From Flavobacterium endoglycinae (GTDB lineage Bacteria; Bacteroidota; Bacteroidia; Flavobacteriales; Flavobacteriaceae): a stretch of DNA of 64,000 nt. The stretch spans positions 4,575,001 to 4,639,000 of the forward strand of contig NZ_CP071448.1 in NCBI RefSeq assembly GCF_017352115.1, written 5' to 3'. How positions within the stretch are numbered: position 1 is the stretch's first letter; each line of letters begins with the position of its first letter. Below, one piece after another: positions 18,101-25,534 of this stretch. The position numbers and the translations under genes are program-made. The notes under the pieces are model-generated. The model saw only the letters and a program-made list of their open reading frames with translations, ran no database searches and was not told the origin of the DNA.

Positions 18101-18329
18101 AAGTCATGTTTTCTACACCATTTATAGATTCTTCTAGAGAAGGAGCCACAGAACGTAAAACCGTTTCTGCATTCGCTCCAGGATATACCGCCGTTACCAA
18201 AACCGATGGAGGCGCAATATCAGGAAACTGTTGTAAAGGCAGTTTAGTTAAACCCAGCACACCTAGAATCACCAGCAAAATGGAGATTACAGTTGCCAGT
18301 ACTGGTCTTTGTATAAATATTTTGAACAT
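15165..18329 (-). CDS. RND multidrug efflux permease, HAE1/AcrB-like
   Basis: 1054 residues, the usual length. N-terminal FKIFIQRPVLATVISILLVI, first transmembrane helix and periplasmic porter domains, TM4 with the proton-relay aspartates (GIVVDDAIVVVEAVH), and TM10 with the conserved Lys (GLLAKNAILIVEFA). The C-terminus ends in the cytoplasm (IAVIHNEEK). It is the inner-membrane pump driven by proton import. It lies 12 nt after the membrane-fusion gene and 2 nt before the 37-codon gene. TetR-type operator-like sites lie in front of the operon. Probable substrates are hydrophobic drugs or bile-like compounds (family knowledge). Confidence 0.95.
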   Translation of the reverse strand: MFKIFIQRPVLATVISILLVILGVLGLTKLPLQQFPDIAPPSVLVTAVYPGANAETVLRSVAPSLEESINGVENMTYMSSTASNDGSLAITVFFKLGTDADQAAVNVQNRVAQATSQLPAEVVQQGIITAKQQNSFIMAIGMYTDDEAKYDQTFVANYAQINIIPELKRIPGVGSASIFGGVKDYSMRVWLNPTQMSTYKVTPNEVMAAIQDKSLEAAPGKFGERSKEVFEYVIKYKGKLTKPEDYENIAIRSNADGSVLRLKDVARVELGAYSYNSLTRLNGKKGIVIGVIQLAGSNSNDIQIAINKMMEKASKDFPTGIKHNIFYSTKVSLDQSIEQVEHTLLEAFILVFIVVFIFLQDFRSTLIPAIAVPVAILGTFFFMQLFGFSINLLTLFALILAIGIVVDDAIVVVEAVHAKMEHKHLSPKIATHEAMHEITGAIISITLVMAAVFLPVGFMEGSTGVFYRQFAFTMAIAIVISAVNALTLSPALAALFLKDNHGAHDTNASHEKKGFKEKFFTAFNSSFESLTNRYVGGIKFLIRKKWLSLGGLALITVATVLLVKTTPAGFIPTEDQGFIAIAVNTPSGTSLDGTQKVMTEAENTLRGLDASRFVTAISGFNLLTNSTSPSSAVVFVLLKPNEERGEVKNIDEIMNQVRGKLGSISGGSFFVFSFPTVPGFSNVEALDLVLQDKTGGKLDKFSGISQNFIGELMKRPEIAVAFTSFKADYPQLQLEVNDEKANQLGVNVKDILQTMQAYFGSAQASDFNRFGKYYRVVVQADIADRADPTAIDRVFVKNKTGEMVPINTLVKLTRIYGSETASRYNLFNSISINAIPKPGFSSGDAIKAIEEVAAQQLPAGYGFEFSGQTREEISSGGQSATIFLLCLIFVYFLLAAQYESYILPLAVILSIPAGIFGVFVAIGFTGIENNIYVQVALVMLIGLLAKNAILIVEFAVQKRKSGMALVRASIDAAKLRLRPIIMTSLAFIVGLVPMMSAKGPSAQGNHSISIGAAGGMISGVILGLFIIPVLFIVFQYLQEKFSGKPIAVIHNEEK

Positions 18330-18341
18330 TATTTCTTTTGA

Positions 18342-19490
18342 TTATTTTTTGTTAGTTACTTCGGCAACTTTAGTTGATTTTTCAGGCTGAATCGCTTGTC
18401 CGTCCTGAAGTTTGTCAATACCGCTTAATACGATTTGATCACCAGATTTTACGCCGTCTTTAATTAAATAATTCGTACCGCTTTTCCCTACGACAGTAAT
18501 TGGCATTTTAGTTACTTTGTTGTCTTTTCCAACGGTGAAAACAAATACCTTATCTTGCATTTCAACAGTAGCAGCCTGCGGAACCAAAATGGCATCATTG
18601 TGGTTTAATCCTAAACGAATCCTTCCTGTGTTTCCAGAACGTAAAACTCCGTTTGCATTTGGGAAAGTTGCTCTAATCGTAATAGCTCCTGTAGTTTTAT
18701 CAAACTGACCGTCAACCATATCGATTTTTCCTGTTTTTGGATAAGCACTGTTATCAGCCAGAATCAAAGTAACTGGAGGTAATTTTTTGATTTTATCCCC
18801 TAATGAACTTCCCGCATATTGCTCTTTAAAGTTGATGAAATCAGTTTCACCTAAAGAGAAATAAGCAAATACTTCATGTACATCAGAAAGAGTAGTAAGA
18901 GGTTCAACATCAGTTGCAGAAACTAAACTTCCTTGTTTTTTAGGTAATCTTCCAATGTAGCCACTTACTGGTGCAGTTACGTTAGTATATCCTAAATTAA
19001 TTTTTGCAGAACCTACCATTGCTTTTGCCTGTTCAATATTTGCAGCAGCAATTTTTTGAGTTGCTTTAGCCGTTTTTAACTGATAATCAGAAACTACTTT
19101 GTTCTGAACTAGCGGAGTCAATTTATCAACTTCTAAGTTGGCGTTGATTAAAGCCGCTTCGGCTGCATGAAGACTTGCTAAAGCATTGTTTAACTGCTCG
19201 CGAAACGGACGCTCATTGATTTTAAATAACGTTTGTCCTTTATTTACGTAAGCACCTTCGTCAACAAAAATTCTGTCAAGGTTACCGCTTACCTGTGGTC
19301 GAATTTCAACGTCAACAGTTCCTTGTATAGAAGCAGGATATTCAGAGTCAGTGATTGTGTTTGCACTTGTAATAGCTAACACTGGTAAAACCGGTGGTGG
19401 TGGAGCAGTAGGAGCCTGATTTTTATCGGCACAGCTGCTTAACACTAGTGCCAGAATAAAACTGGTTATAATTACATTTTTCATTTTCAT
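18342..19490 (-). CDS. RND efflux periplasmic adaptor lipoprotein, AcrA-like
   Basis: 382 residues from the ATG at 19490, chosen because it gives an immediate lipoprotein signal (VIITSFILALVLSSCADK, lipobox LSSC). The frame is open 38 codons further upstream, but that stretch overlaps the first operator-like site. Domains in order: barrel-sandwich start (VEIRPQVSGNLDRIFVDEGA), alpha-hairpin, second lipoyl half (GYTNVTAPVSGYIGRLPKKQ), beta-barrel and membrane-proximal domain. It bridges the permease and the outer-membrane duct. First gene of the efflux operon. Confidence 0.93.
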   Translation of the reverse strand: MKMKNVIITSFILALVLSSCADKNQAPTAPPPPVLPVLAITSANTITDSEYPASIQGTVDVEIRPQVSGNLDRIFVDEGAYVNKGQTLFKINERPFREQLNNALASLHAAEAALINANLEVDKLTPLVQNKVVSDYQLKTAKATQKIAAANIEQAKAMVGSAKINLGYTNVTAPVSGYIGRLPKKQGSLVSATDVEPLTTLSDVHEVFAYFSLGETDFINFKEQYAGSSLGDKIKKLPPVTLILADNSAYPKTGKIDMVDGQFDKTTGAITIRATFPNANGVLRSGNTGRIRLGLNHNDAILVPQAATVEMQDKVFVFTVGKDNKVTKMPITVVGKSGTNYLIKDGVKSGDQIVLSGIDKLQDGQAIQPEKSTKVAEVTNKK

Positions 19491-19570
19491 AGTGGTTTTA
19501 ATTGGTTGAACATTTTCTCGGATTAAATTCTTTTGTATTGTGGCATTCTCGGGATTCATATTTAATTGAA

Positions 19571-19790
19571 TTAAATTTTCTAACATTGTTAAGTAAATGA
19601 GCACAAACTTCTATACTTTTATCATTTTAAGTTCTCTTTTTAAATCGGTATTAAATTATCTAACGTTGTTAAGTAAAAGTCCAAAAAAAGAGTTTTATTA
19701 CCTCATTAAATTTTCTAACAGTGTTAAGTTAAGGTTATAAAAAAAAGGATTTTATATTATCCAATTAAATAATTTTACACCGTTAAGTAA
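19571..19790. promoter_or_regulatory. Array of four TetR-type operator-like sites
   Basis: Four copies of an inverted repeat of form TAACANTGTTA followed by AGTAAA lie at 19581-19591, 19661-19671, 19716-19726 and (degenerate, TTACACCGTTA) 19775-19785. Each is preceded by an ATTAAAT tract, so the repeated unit is about 28 bp. Spacings are 80, 55 and 59 bp. They lie between the efflux operon start and the tetR stop, where the efflux promoter must be. A fifth copy is in front of tetR. Binding by the adjacent TetR is inferred. Confidence 0.8.
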
Positions 19791-19805
19791 AAATTGAAAA
19801 AAATA

Positions 19806-20399
19806 TTATTGTATTGATTTGATGATACCCCCAATGGCATCTTTTAAAATTTGAGCATTAATTGTTTCTAAAATATCACTTTTATTAATGATGTTGATGG
19901 CGATTAAACCATGAATAACAGAAAAGAAAGTGAAGTACTTTTGTTTTATGATATCTTGACTCGGATTGCTGTCTTTCATTACATCAGCAATTACCTGAGT
20001 GAATAATTTGTAAGGTCCCTCTTGAGCTGAACATCGCTGTGCGCAGCAAGTCATTTGAACACCAAACATCAACTGATACATTTCAGTATTAGTAAAAGCG
20101 AAGTCCCAATAAGTCATCCACATGGCTTCTAATTGATCTTCGGGTTTTTCAAACTTATCAATTGCAGTTTGCAATTCTTTAGTCAGCTTGATAAAACCTT
20201 TGCCAGTCAGTTCTTCCAAAATTGCTTCTTTATTCGAGAAATATTCATAAATAATAGGAGCGGTATATTCGATTCTGTCGGCAATTTTACGCATACTCAA
20301 ACCATTCCAGCCTTCGTCTTTCACGATATCATAAGCAGCGCCAAGAATATTATTTCTTGTCTCTTCTTTTTGTCTTAAAATTCGATCTTTACTAGCCAT
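19806..20399 (-). CDS. TetR/AcrR-family transcriptional regulator
   Basis: 197 residues. Residues about 8-60 form the TetR helix-turn-helix (TRNNILGAAYDIVKDEGWNG, LSMRKIADRIEYTAPIIYEY, FSNKEAILEELTGKGF). The C-terminal ligand domain includes a cysteine-rich MTCCAQRCSAQEG stretch, which might sense thiol-reactive compounds (inference). It is encoded immediately upstream of the efflux operon on the same strand, with operator-like sites both before its own start (20422-20432) and before the efflux genes, suggesting autoregulation and repression of the pump. Confidence 0.9.
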   Translation of the reverse strand: MASKDRILRQKEETRNNILGAAYDIVKDEGWNGLSMRKIADRIEYTAPIIYEYFSNKEAILEELTGKGFIKLTKELQTAIDKFEKPEDQLEAMWMTYWDFAFTNTEMYQLMFGVQMTCCAQRCSAQEGPYKLFTQVIADVMKDSNPSQDIIKQKYFTFFSVIHGLIAINIINKSDILETINAQILKDAIGGIIKSIQ

Positions 20400-20410
20400 T
20401 ATATTCGAGT

Positions 20411-20438
20411 ATTAAATTGTTTAACACTGTTAGGCAAA
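20411..20438. promoter_or_regulatory. Fifth TetR-type operator-like site, in front of tetR
   Basis: ATTAAATTGT followed by TAACACTGTTA (20422-20432), matching the four sites at 19571-19790. It lies 23 nt upstream of the tetR start codon, a position suited to autorepression. Confidence 0.75.
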
Positions 20439-20552
20439 TGTATGGCGGTTTTTTGAATTTCAAAATATTTTTATCATAATATTTTCTTATCGTACAATAA
20501 GTAATATTAAAAATGCTAGTGAAGTGTTGATTTTACTAGACTTTTAATTTCT

Positions 20553-20690
20553 AAAATATTTTTTAGGAGCAGAACATTTTTCGTTTTAAAGACGTTTTGT
20601 CCCGCTCTACACTATATCTTTTGTATTGAACCCCAACACAAAAGGATGCCGTTTCGATCGGGGCTAGGCGAGAACGAATCATTTTCATAA
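20553..20690. repeat. Dispersed repeat with AGGAGCAGAACATTTTT start, copy 1
   Basis: Contains AAAATATTTTTTAGGAGCAG and a later ATGCCGTTT, CGGGGCTAGGCGAGAA block. A shorter version with the same order of blocks lies at 21895-21995, on the other side of the SMP-30-like gene and in the same orientation. The gap 20440-20857 has no gene that I can support. Confidence 0.7.
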
Positions 20691-20724
20691 TTTTTCTATA
20701 GAAAGACAAAAAAAATCCATGTTC

Positions 20725-20844
20725 AACTGGACTGAAAGTCCAGCTCTACAATATTCGTAGAGCCAGGGGCTCTTTTTTGTATCAGATGGCAAGAAAAATT
20801 CCGAAGAAATGTCTCATATTGTAGGGCTGGACTTCAGTCCAGTT
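20725..20844. repeat. Long imperfect inverted repeat (CTGGACTGAAAGTCCAG type)
   Basis: The arm at 20725-20754 (AACTGGACTGAAAGTCCAGC and on) is mirrored at 20816-20844 (GGGCTGGACTTCAGTCCAGT). Each arm is itself palindromic. The loop includes GAGCCAGGGGCTC. Related pieces (GAGCCAATGGCTC, ATTCCG..GGAATG, ATATTGTAG) recur at about 33498-33560. The right arm ends 14 nt before the SMP-30 gene stop and could act as its terminator. Confidence 0.8.
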
Positions 20845-20857
20845 AAAAATATATCGA

Positions 20858-21781
20858 TTATTTCATTCCCCGAATGTTCATTTCTAATGTATAAACACTT
20901 TTACTGGCTGTAATAAATAATGTTTTGAATTTTTTTCCTCTAAAACAAACATTAGCGGTCCATGGCTCAGGAACATCAATGTGGGCTATTTTTTCTCCTT
21001 GCGGATTGAATATGGTAACTCCCTTTCCTGTTAAATAAATGTTTCCCGACTCGTCTATTGTCATTCCATCTGAACCTAATTCAGTAAACAGCGTTTTTTT
21101 GCCTAAAGAACCATTACTTTCGATGGTATAAGAATAGGTTTTATTTGCTTCTATATCAGCTACGTACAATGTTTTTCCATCCGAAGTTCCAATAATGCCA
21201 TTAGGTTTTACAAGATCATTATCAACGTTGATAACTTTGGACTTATCTGGAGATAAATAGTAAACGCATTCTTTCTCTATTTCTTTAGAAGTATGTGTCC
21301 AGTAGTCCCTTTGGTAAAAAGGATCTGTAAAATAGATACCGCCTTTTGGGTCAACCCAAAGATCATTGGGACCATTCAGCCTTTTTCCTTCGAAATTATT
21401 TAGTATTACCGTATAATTTTTGTTTTGGTCTATTTTCCAAAGTTCGTTTTTTTCATCGGCGCAGGCCAAAAGATTGCCTTTGTGATCAAAATACAAACCG
21501 TTAGCTCTTCCTGCATTTTCCATAAAAACAGAAACTTCGCCATTAACCGACCATTTCATGATTCTATTATTAGGCTGATCCGTAAAATAAATATTTCCTT
21601 TCTTATCTGAAGCAGGTCCTTCTGTAAAACTGAATTGATCGGATAGTTTTGTGAGAAGGGCGCCTTTTGCTATTAAGTCATGACTTTTTTCTTTTGATGT
21701 CTGAGCGTATATAAAATTTGTAAAAGTTAAAGTAATAACAAATAAAAGGTGTGCTTTTATTTTAAGTTGGAATGCATTCAT
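20858..21781 (-). CDS. Secreted SMP-30/gluconolactonase-like beta-propeller protein
   Basis: 307 residues with a signal peptide (HLLFVITLTFTNFIYAQ). The six-bladed propeller repeats of the SMP-30/LRE family are visible: FTEGPASDKKGNIYFTDQPN, GRANGLYFDHKGNLLACADE, LNGPNDLWVDPKGGIYFTDP and VKPNGIIGTSDGKTLYVADI. The acidic and Asn residues in EGPA, NGPND and PNG match the divalent-metal-binding positions of gluconolactonases. Likely a periplasmic sugar-lactone hydrolase, with substrate unproven. It stands alone between repeat-rich gaps carrying related direct repeats. Confidence 0.85.
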   Translation of the reverse strand: MNAFQLKIKAHLLFVITLTFTNFIYAQTSKEKSHDLIAKGALLTKLSDQFSFTEGPASDKKGNIYFTDQPNNRIMKWSVNGEVSVFMENAGRANGLYFDHKGNLLACADEKNELWKIDQNKNYTVILNNFEGKRLNGPNDLWVDPKGGIYFTDPFYQRDYWTHTSKEIEKECVYYLSPDKSKVINVDNDLVKPNGIIGTSDGKTLYVADIEANKTYSYTIESNGSLGKKTLFTELGSDGMTIDESGNIYLTGKGVTIFNPQGEKIAHIDVPEPWTANVCFRGKKFKTLFITASKSVYTLEMNIRGMK

Positions 21782-21894
21782 GATAAAAAGTTTTAAAAGT
21801 TGCTTTTGAAGCGGTTTTAAAAGTAGTTTTTATTTCTGATATTCTGCAAAGCCTGGTTCAAATTTGCTCGTAGTTGAAGTTTTTTTAGGAGAAT

Positions 21895-21995
21895 AATTTT
21901 AAAATATTTTTCTGGAGCAGAACATTTTTTGTTTTCAAAGTATGCCGTTTTCCCGACAGCTACTGGGAGAGCTAGGTGAGAAAGTATATTTTTCA
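21895..21995. repeat. Dispersed repeat with GGAGCAGAACATTTTTT start, copy 2
   Basis: Shows AAAATATTTTTCTGGAGCAG, then TATGCCGTTTT and GAGCTAGGTGAGAAA, in the same order and orientation as 20553-20690. The rest of 21782-22139 is AT-rich with no gene seen. Confidence 0.65.
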
Positions 21996-22139
21996 GAAGA
22001 ACTTTGTCAAAGTGTTATGGCAAAAAATTTTCTAGGAACGAAATCTGAATAATATTTACTCAGCAAAAGTTTTAAAAAAATAAGTTTTTTCTTATATAAT
22101 TTAAATTCGAATATTTATTTTTGTTTATTAAAAAATGTA

Positions 22140-22164
22140 AAAGATAGTATTTTTACTATCTTTG
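22140..22164 (+). promoter_or_regulatory. hicAB promoter -7 box overlapped by a perfect inverted repeat
   Basis: AAAGATAGTA (22140-22149), TTTT, TACTATCTTT (22154-22163) is a perfect 10-bp inverted repeat. Its right arm contains the Bacteroidetes -7 motif TATCTTTG (22157-22164), 14 nt before the hicA start. A classic layout for an autorepressing antitoxin operator. Confidence 0.75.
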
Positions 22165-22178
22165 TAAAGTCGTTAAAA

Positions 22179-22358
22179 ATGAAATCAAGAGAATTTATTA
22201 GAGAAGCACTAAGAAACGGCTGGGTGTTTTTGAGGCAAGGCAAAGGAAGTCATGAAATTTATGAAAAAGATGGTAAGCAAGTTGTAATTCCTAACCATGG
22301 ATCAAAAGAATTAGGAAAGGGCTTAGAACAAAAATTGAGAAAACAAATGGGACTTTAA
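22179..22358 (+). CDS. hicA: HicA-family mRNA interferase toxin
   Basis: 59 residues, typical HicA length, found by direct reading. The double-stranded-RNA-binding-like fold is visible: MKSREFIREALRNGWVFLRQ, then GKGSHEIYEK with the catalytic His (GSH), and VVIPNHGSKELGKGLEQKLR. HicA cleaves mRNA and is neutralised by HicB. It is 18 nt upstream of hicB in the same operon, with an operator-like palindrome over its promoter. All key residues are present, so it looks intact. Confidence 0.92.
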   Translation: MKSREFIREALRNGWVFLRQGKGSHEIYEKDGKQVVIPNHGSKELGKGLEQKLRKQMGL

Positions 22359-22376
22359 TCCTCAGATATAAATATT

Positions 22377-22772
22377 ATGAAAACAATTAGAATTGCAATT
22401 GAAAGAAACGAAGATGGATTTTGGGGATACGCTGAAAATGAAGAAGCAATTGTTGGAGGTGGGGAAACAGTGCAAGAATGTAAGCAAGATGTTTTGGATT
22501 GCATTGAAACTTTAAGAGAACTTGATTCGTCAAATAGACCATCCTTTTTGAATAGTGAATATGAACTGATTTATAAGTTTGATGTTGCAAGTTTGCTAAG
22601 CTATTACAAAGGTATATTTACAAATTCTGCGTTAGAAAGAATTACAGGAATTAATCAGAAACAAATACAACATTATGCAACTGGACATCGAACCCCTAAG
22701 GCTGAACAACGTATGAAAATAGAAAATGCATTGCATAATTTAGGGAAAGAACTTTTAGCAGTTGAGTTGTAA
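22377..22772 (+). CDS. hicB: HicB-family antitoxin with C-terminal helix-turn-helix
   Basis: 131 residues. The N-terminal partial RNase-H-like domain (IRIAIERNEDGFWGYAENEE, VGGGETVQECKQDVLDCIET) binds HicA. The C-terminal part (about 80-125; LERITGINQKQIQHYATGHR, TPKAEQRMKIENALHNLGKE) is an XRE-like helix-turn-helix that would bind the inverted repeat at 22140-22163. The toxin-first order and spacing are normal for HicAB. The pair may stabilise the locus or act in stress or phage response. Confidence 0.92.
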   Translation: MKTIRIAIERNEDGFWGYAENEEAIVGGGETVQECKQDVLDCIETLRELDSSNRPSFLNSEYELIYKFDVASLLSYYKGIFTNSALERITGINQKQIQHYATGHRTPKAEQRMKIENALHNLGKELLAVEL

Positions 22773-22831
22773 AAGCAAAACTAGTATAAAACAACTTGTG
22801 TTCAATTTTTTCGTAACATTACAATAAAAAA

Positions 22832-23269
22832 ATGAACACACTAACGACCCTAAAAACCACAATCGCTCTTTTGCTTTTCCAACAAACAGCCTTCGCACAG
22901 GAAACCAAAAAAGAAGTAACATCACCACAATACACTATCGAAAACTGTGTGAATCACTTTGAAATAGACAAAGCCACCAAAACCAAAGTAGGCTATCAAT
23001 ATTGGTTTGCCGATAAAAACTTTACTCAAGAAAACACTTTAAAAATGAGTATTGTAGAACCAGGGAAATCGACGCACGCGCCACACCATCATCCCGAAGA
23101 AGAATTTTTTTATATTCTAGAAGGTTCGGCTTCTTTTTTTCTAGATGGTAAAACAGTTGTGGTTGGACCAAATACCAGTTTATATTGCCCGCCAAATGCA
23201 GAACACGAAATAAGCAATGCGGGAAATACTGATTTGAAATATTTGGTTATAAAGAAGGATTTGAGATAA
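22832..23269 (+). CDS. Secreted single-domain cupin protein
   Basis: 145 residues. A signal peptide (TTIALLLFQQTAFAQ) is followed by a cupin barrel at about 65-140. Cupin motif 1 appears as HAPHHHPEEEFFYILEG and motif 2 as PPNAEHEISNAG, giving a 3-His/1-Glu-type metal site. The substrate is unknown; periplasmic. It is convergent with a second, cytoplasmic cupin gene across a terminator. Confidence 0.82.
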   Translation: MNTLTTLKTTIALLLFQQTAFAQETKKEVTSPQYTIENCVNHFEIDKATKTKVGYQYWFADKNFTQENTLKMSIVEPGKSTHAPHHHPEEEFFYILEGSASFFLDGKTVVVGPNTSLYCPPNAEHEISNAGNTDLKYLVIKKDLR

Positions 23270-23351
23270 ATATGCTGTAGTAATTTTAAAGATTTCAATT
23301 ATTTGAATTGCCTCCTGCTTTAGCTGGAAGTTATTAATTGGTAAAATAAAA

Positions 23352-23386
23352 AGGCTTTAGCCCAAAAATATATTTGGCTAAAGCCT
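23352..23386. terminator. Bidirectional terminator between the two cupin genes
   Basis: A perfect 11-bp inverted repeat AGGCTTTAGCC (23352-23362) and GGCTAAAGCCT (23376-23386), with A-rich DNA on the left giving a T tail for the minus-strand gene. It lies between convergent genes. Confidence 0.75.
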
Positions 23387-23416
23387 CAAAGGAGTTTCTT
23401 GTAGACTGATTAGTTT

Positions 23417-23761
23417 TTACTTCAAAATCACTACCTCTTCCGGTACAACAAACAATAGCGTACAACCCGTTTTTGAAAACACGGAATGTATACTTTCAGG
23501 AGGCATGTATAAATAATCGCCTGCTTTCAGTTCGTCTTTTGCAGATCGGACTTCGCCTTCCAAGACAAAAATTTCTTCTCCGCTGGGATGGATATGATTT
23601 GGATACGAAGCGCCAGCTTCAAATTTTAATAAAAAAGTTTTAGGTCTGTTGGCGGCTTCGTCAAAGCGTAATACTTTATAAAAAATACCTTCTGTATTTA
23701 CACCTTCTTCAATAAGAGGTTTCCAGTTTACTTCGCTTGTTTTTGCAATTTGTTTTTCCAT
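23417..23761 (-). CDS. Cytoplasmic cupin protein, ChrR-like
   Basis: 114 residues, no signal peptide. Cupin motif 1 is ASYPNHIHPSGEEIFVLEGE and motif 2 is YLYMPPESIHSVFSKTGC, matching the anti-sigma-ChrR/cupin_7 type. Such proteins bind a metal and may act as small dioxygenases, isomerases or sensors. It is the last gene of a minus-strand set with the DoxX-like gene (23940) and the AraC gene (24612); a repeat separates each pair. Confidence 0.8.
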   Translation of the reverse strand: MEKQIAKTSEVNWKPLIEEGVNTEGIFYKVLRFDEAANRPKTFLLKFEAGASYPNHIHPSGEEIFVLEGEVRSAKDELKAGDYLYMPPESIHSVFSKTGCTLLFVVPEEVVILK

Positions 23762-23808
23762 TGTAATTGATTTTTAATTGTTTAATGCGTTGTGTATATT
23801 TATTTTTT

Positions 23809-23941
23809 ACATAGAAGTATAGTTTTTCGAAGATTTAAAAAGGCGTTTCACTAATTCAAATGCACATAGTTTAGCTATGTGTGGAAACTTGTTTCTTTAG
23901 CTATCTTTTTTTAATCCGAAAAACTATGTCTTTATGTCTTT
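23809..23941. repeat. Dispersed imperfect inverted repeat (ACATAG family), copy B
   Basis: Begins ACATAGAAGTATAGTTTTTC, has the middle AAAGGCGTTTCACTAA and GGAAACTTGTTTC, and ends AAACTATGTCTTTATGTC. It fills the gap between the cupin and DoxX genes. Confidence 0.85.
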
Positions 23942-24362
23942 AATTTTTTAAAAGAATTTCGTCCAGACTCCATTGGTATTTTTCGACAGTTGATAAAAGA
24001 AAAGCGCCCATTGAAAAGACAAATACCGAATAATCTAAAGGATCTTTTACACCAAAAGAATAGGTCATTGCTAAGGCAAAAAATAAGGTTAAAACAGATG
24101 TGGCAATTGATGACAATCTTGTTTTGTAGCCAAAGAGAAGTAGCAAACCCAAAAGTGATTCGGATATTGTGGCTGTAATGGCTATTGCGGGAATGCAACT
24201 TTTTGGTGCGAAAGAATTGACTTTTTCGGCGTAAGCCAAGAAATTTTCCCAGCCTGAAGATTGACTTCCCCAAAATCCCAACCGACTTGAAACAGCAGAA
24301 ATAAATCCGCTGGCTAATGCAATACGTAAAAGAAAAATGGCAGAATCCTGATATCTTTTCAT
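23940..24362 (-). CDS. DoxX-family membrane protein
   Basis: 140 residues from the ATG at 24362 (MKRYQDSAIFLLRIALASGF). An in-frame ATG 14 codons upstream gives a less natural N-terminus. Four membrane segments are seen, with a GFWGSQSSGWENFLAYAEKV loop and AITATISESLLGLLLLFGYK, both usual for the DoxX/TQO-small-subunit-like family. The function in this group is unknown; some relatives help resist oxidative stress. Its last codon abuts repeat copy B. Confidence 0.82.
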   Translation of the reverse strand: MKRYQDSAIFLLRIALASGFISAVSSRLGFWGSQSSGWENFLAYAEKVNSFAPKSCIPAIAITATISESLLGLLLLFGYKTRLSSIATSVLTLFFALAMTYSFGVKDPLDYSVFVFSMGAFLLSTVEKYQWSLDEILLKN

Positions 24363-24459
24363 GACTAAATGATTAGTAATTATTATGATACAAAGATCTC
24401 GCAAGAACGTTTGCTAAGAAATAGAGAATCTTGGAAAAAGCATGTAATTATAATTTTTT

Positions 24460-24606
24460 AAACATAAAGAAGCATAAAGTAAAAGTTTAAAAAAACGAGT
24501 TTTACTTCTTTAAGTAAACCTAGTGCTAATGTGTTGAGAAACTAGTTTCTATTTCATTAACTTTTAATAAGTTTAAAATAGAAAACTATGTCTCTATGTG
24601 TTTAAA
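24460..24606. repeat. Dispersed imperfect inverted repeat (ACATAG family), diverged copy C
   Basis: Starts AAACATAAAGAAGCATAAAG, keeps GAGAAACTAGTTTCTATTTC, and ends AAAACTATGTCTCTATGTGT. The middle is more diverged than in copies A, B and D. It lies between the DoxX gene and the AraC gene. Confidence 0.7.
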
Positions 24607-24611
24607 AACAT

Positions 24612-25406
24612 TTAGGCACTAACAATTTTCTCCCTGAAAGATTTTGGAGAAACTTGAGCGTGTTTTTTGAAGAAGTTTGAAAAATAGAAAGGATCATTAA
24701 AACCCAAAGTATAGGCAACTTCTTTTACAGATAATTTTTCATAGGTCAACAGTCGCTTTGCTTCGGAAACAATTAATCCGAAGATGATGTTTTGGGCGGT
24801 TTTATTGCAGTGCAGTTTCGAAAGTTCGTTGAGTTTGGCTTCGGTGGTACCAATCAAACCAGCAATTTCATTTACCGAAAGATTCTTTTCAAAGTTTTTT
24901 ATTACCGTTTCCAGAAATTGAAGAAATAAAGCATCGGGTTTGTAGATCTCGTCTCCACGATTTATTTTGGTTCGGTTGATTTCAATTAAAATCAACTCAA
25001 TTCGGCTGTGAATAGAAATTAAATATTGATACGGTTGTAGATTTATTTCGTTTGTAATTTCTTCAAGCTGACGAACCACAATTTCGGGCTGATCGACTTT
25101 GATCATTTCATTCATCGCAAAATGGCAGAATAAACCATTGTGGAAAATCAGTTCCATGTCGCTGTCGTCTTTACAGAAAAAAGCATAGGTAAATTCGAGA
25201 ACAAAACCAGAAGCATTTTCAATATCTTTAAAATAATGAATCTGCCCAGAAGTAATCGTGATAACAGAATTTTCGGTTAATGTAAATTCATTTTCATCAA
25301 TAGAAATCGTAGTTTTTCCCGAAGTGCAAAATACCAGAACATACTTTAGAACACGTCTTGGAATTTTTAAATCTTCTGCCTGACTAAATGCTTTTATTTC
25401 AATCAT
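24612..25406 (-). CDS. AraC-family transcriptional regulator
   Basis: 264 residues from ATG at 25406. A further upstream ATG at 25449-25451 lies inside a 33-nt repeat shared with another promoter region, so the shorter form is preferred. Residues about 25-80 are a cupin-like sensing domain (KTTISIDENEFTLTENSVIT). The C-terminal 100 residues carry two helix-turn-helix motifs (LSVNEIAGLIGTTEAKLNEL and LSVKEVAYTLGFNDPFYFSN, then FFKKHAQVSPKSFR). Probably activates the downstream DoxX and cupin genes (inference from orientation). Confidence 0.88.
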   Translation of the reverse strand: MIEIKAFSQAEDLKIPRRVLKYVLVFCTSGKTTISIDENEFTLTENSVITITSGQIHYFKDIENASGFVLEFTYAFFCKDDSDMELIFHNGLFCHFAMNEMIKVDQPEIVVRQLEEITNEINLQPYQYLISIHSRIELILIEINRTKINRGDEIYKPDALFLQFLETVIKNFEKNLSVNEIAGLIGTTEAKLNELSKLHCNKTAQNIIFGLIVSEAKRLLTYEKLSVKEVAYTLGFNDPFYFSNFFKKHAQVSPKSFREKIVSA

Positions 25407-25433
25407 TTTGTTTTTGATTTTACCAAATGTAAT

Positions 25434-25466
25434 ATTTATTTTTTGAACCATATAAGTTCATGTAAG
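25434..25466. repeat. 33-nt near-identical element upstream of araC (TGAAC-N7-GTTCA)
   Basis: ATTTATTTTTTGAACCATAT continuing into AAGTTCATGTAAG matches 33347-33379 in 32 of 33 positions. It holds an inverted repeat TGAAC-N7-GTTCA. Both copies lie in front of regulator genes. Confidence 0.8.
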
Positions 25467-25534
25467 CTGTTGATAGTTTTTATGAATTGCCTCCAGCAAA
25501 AGCAGGAAGCAATTGTTTTTTTATAATCAAAAAA

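Noticed and set aside
23932..24273. 113-codon minus-strand frame
   Set aside because: Shifted frame within the DoxX-like gene; composition is not protein-like.
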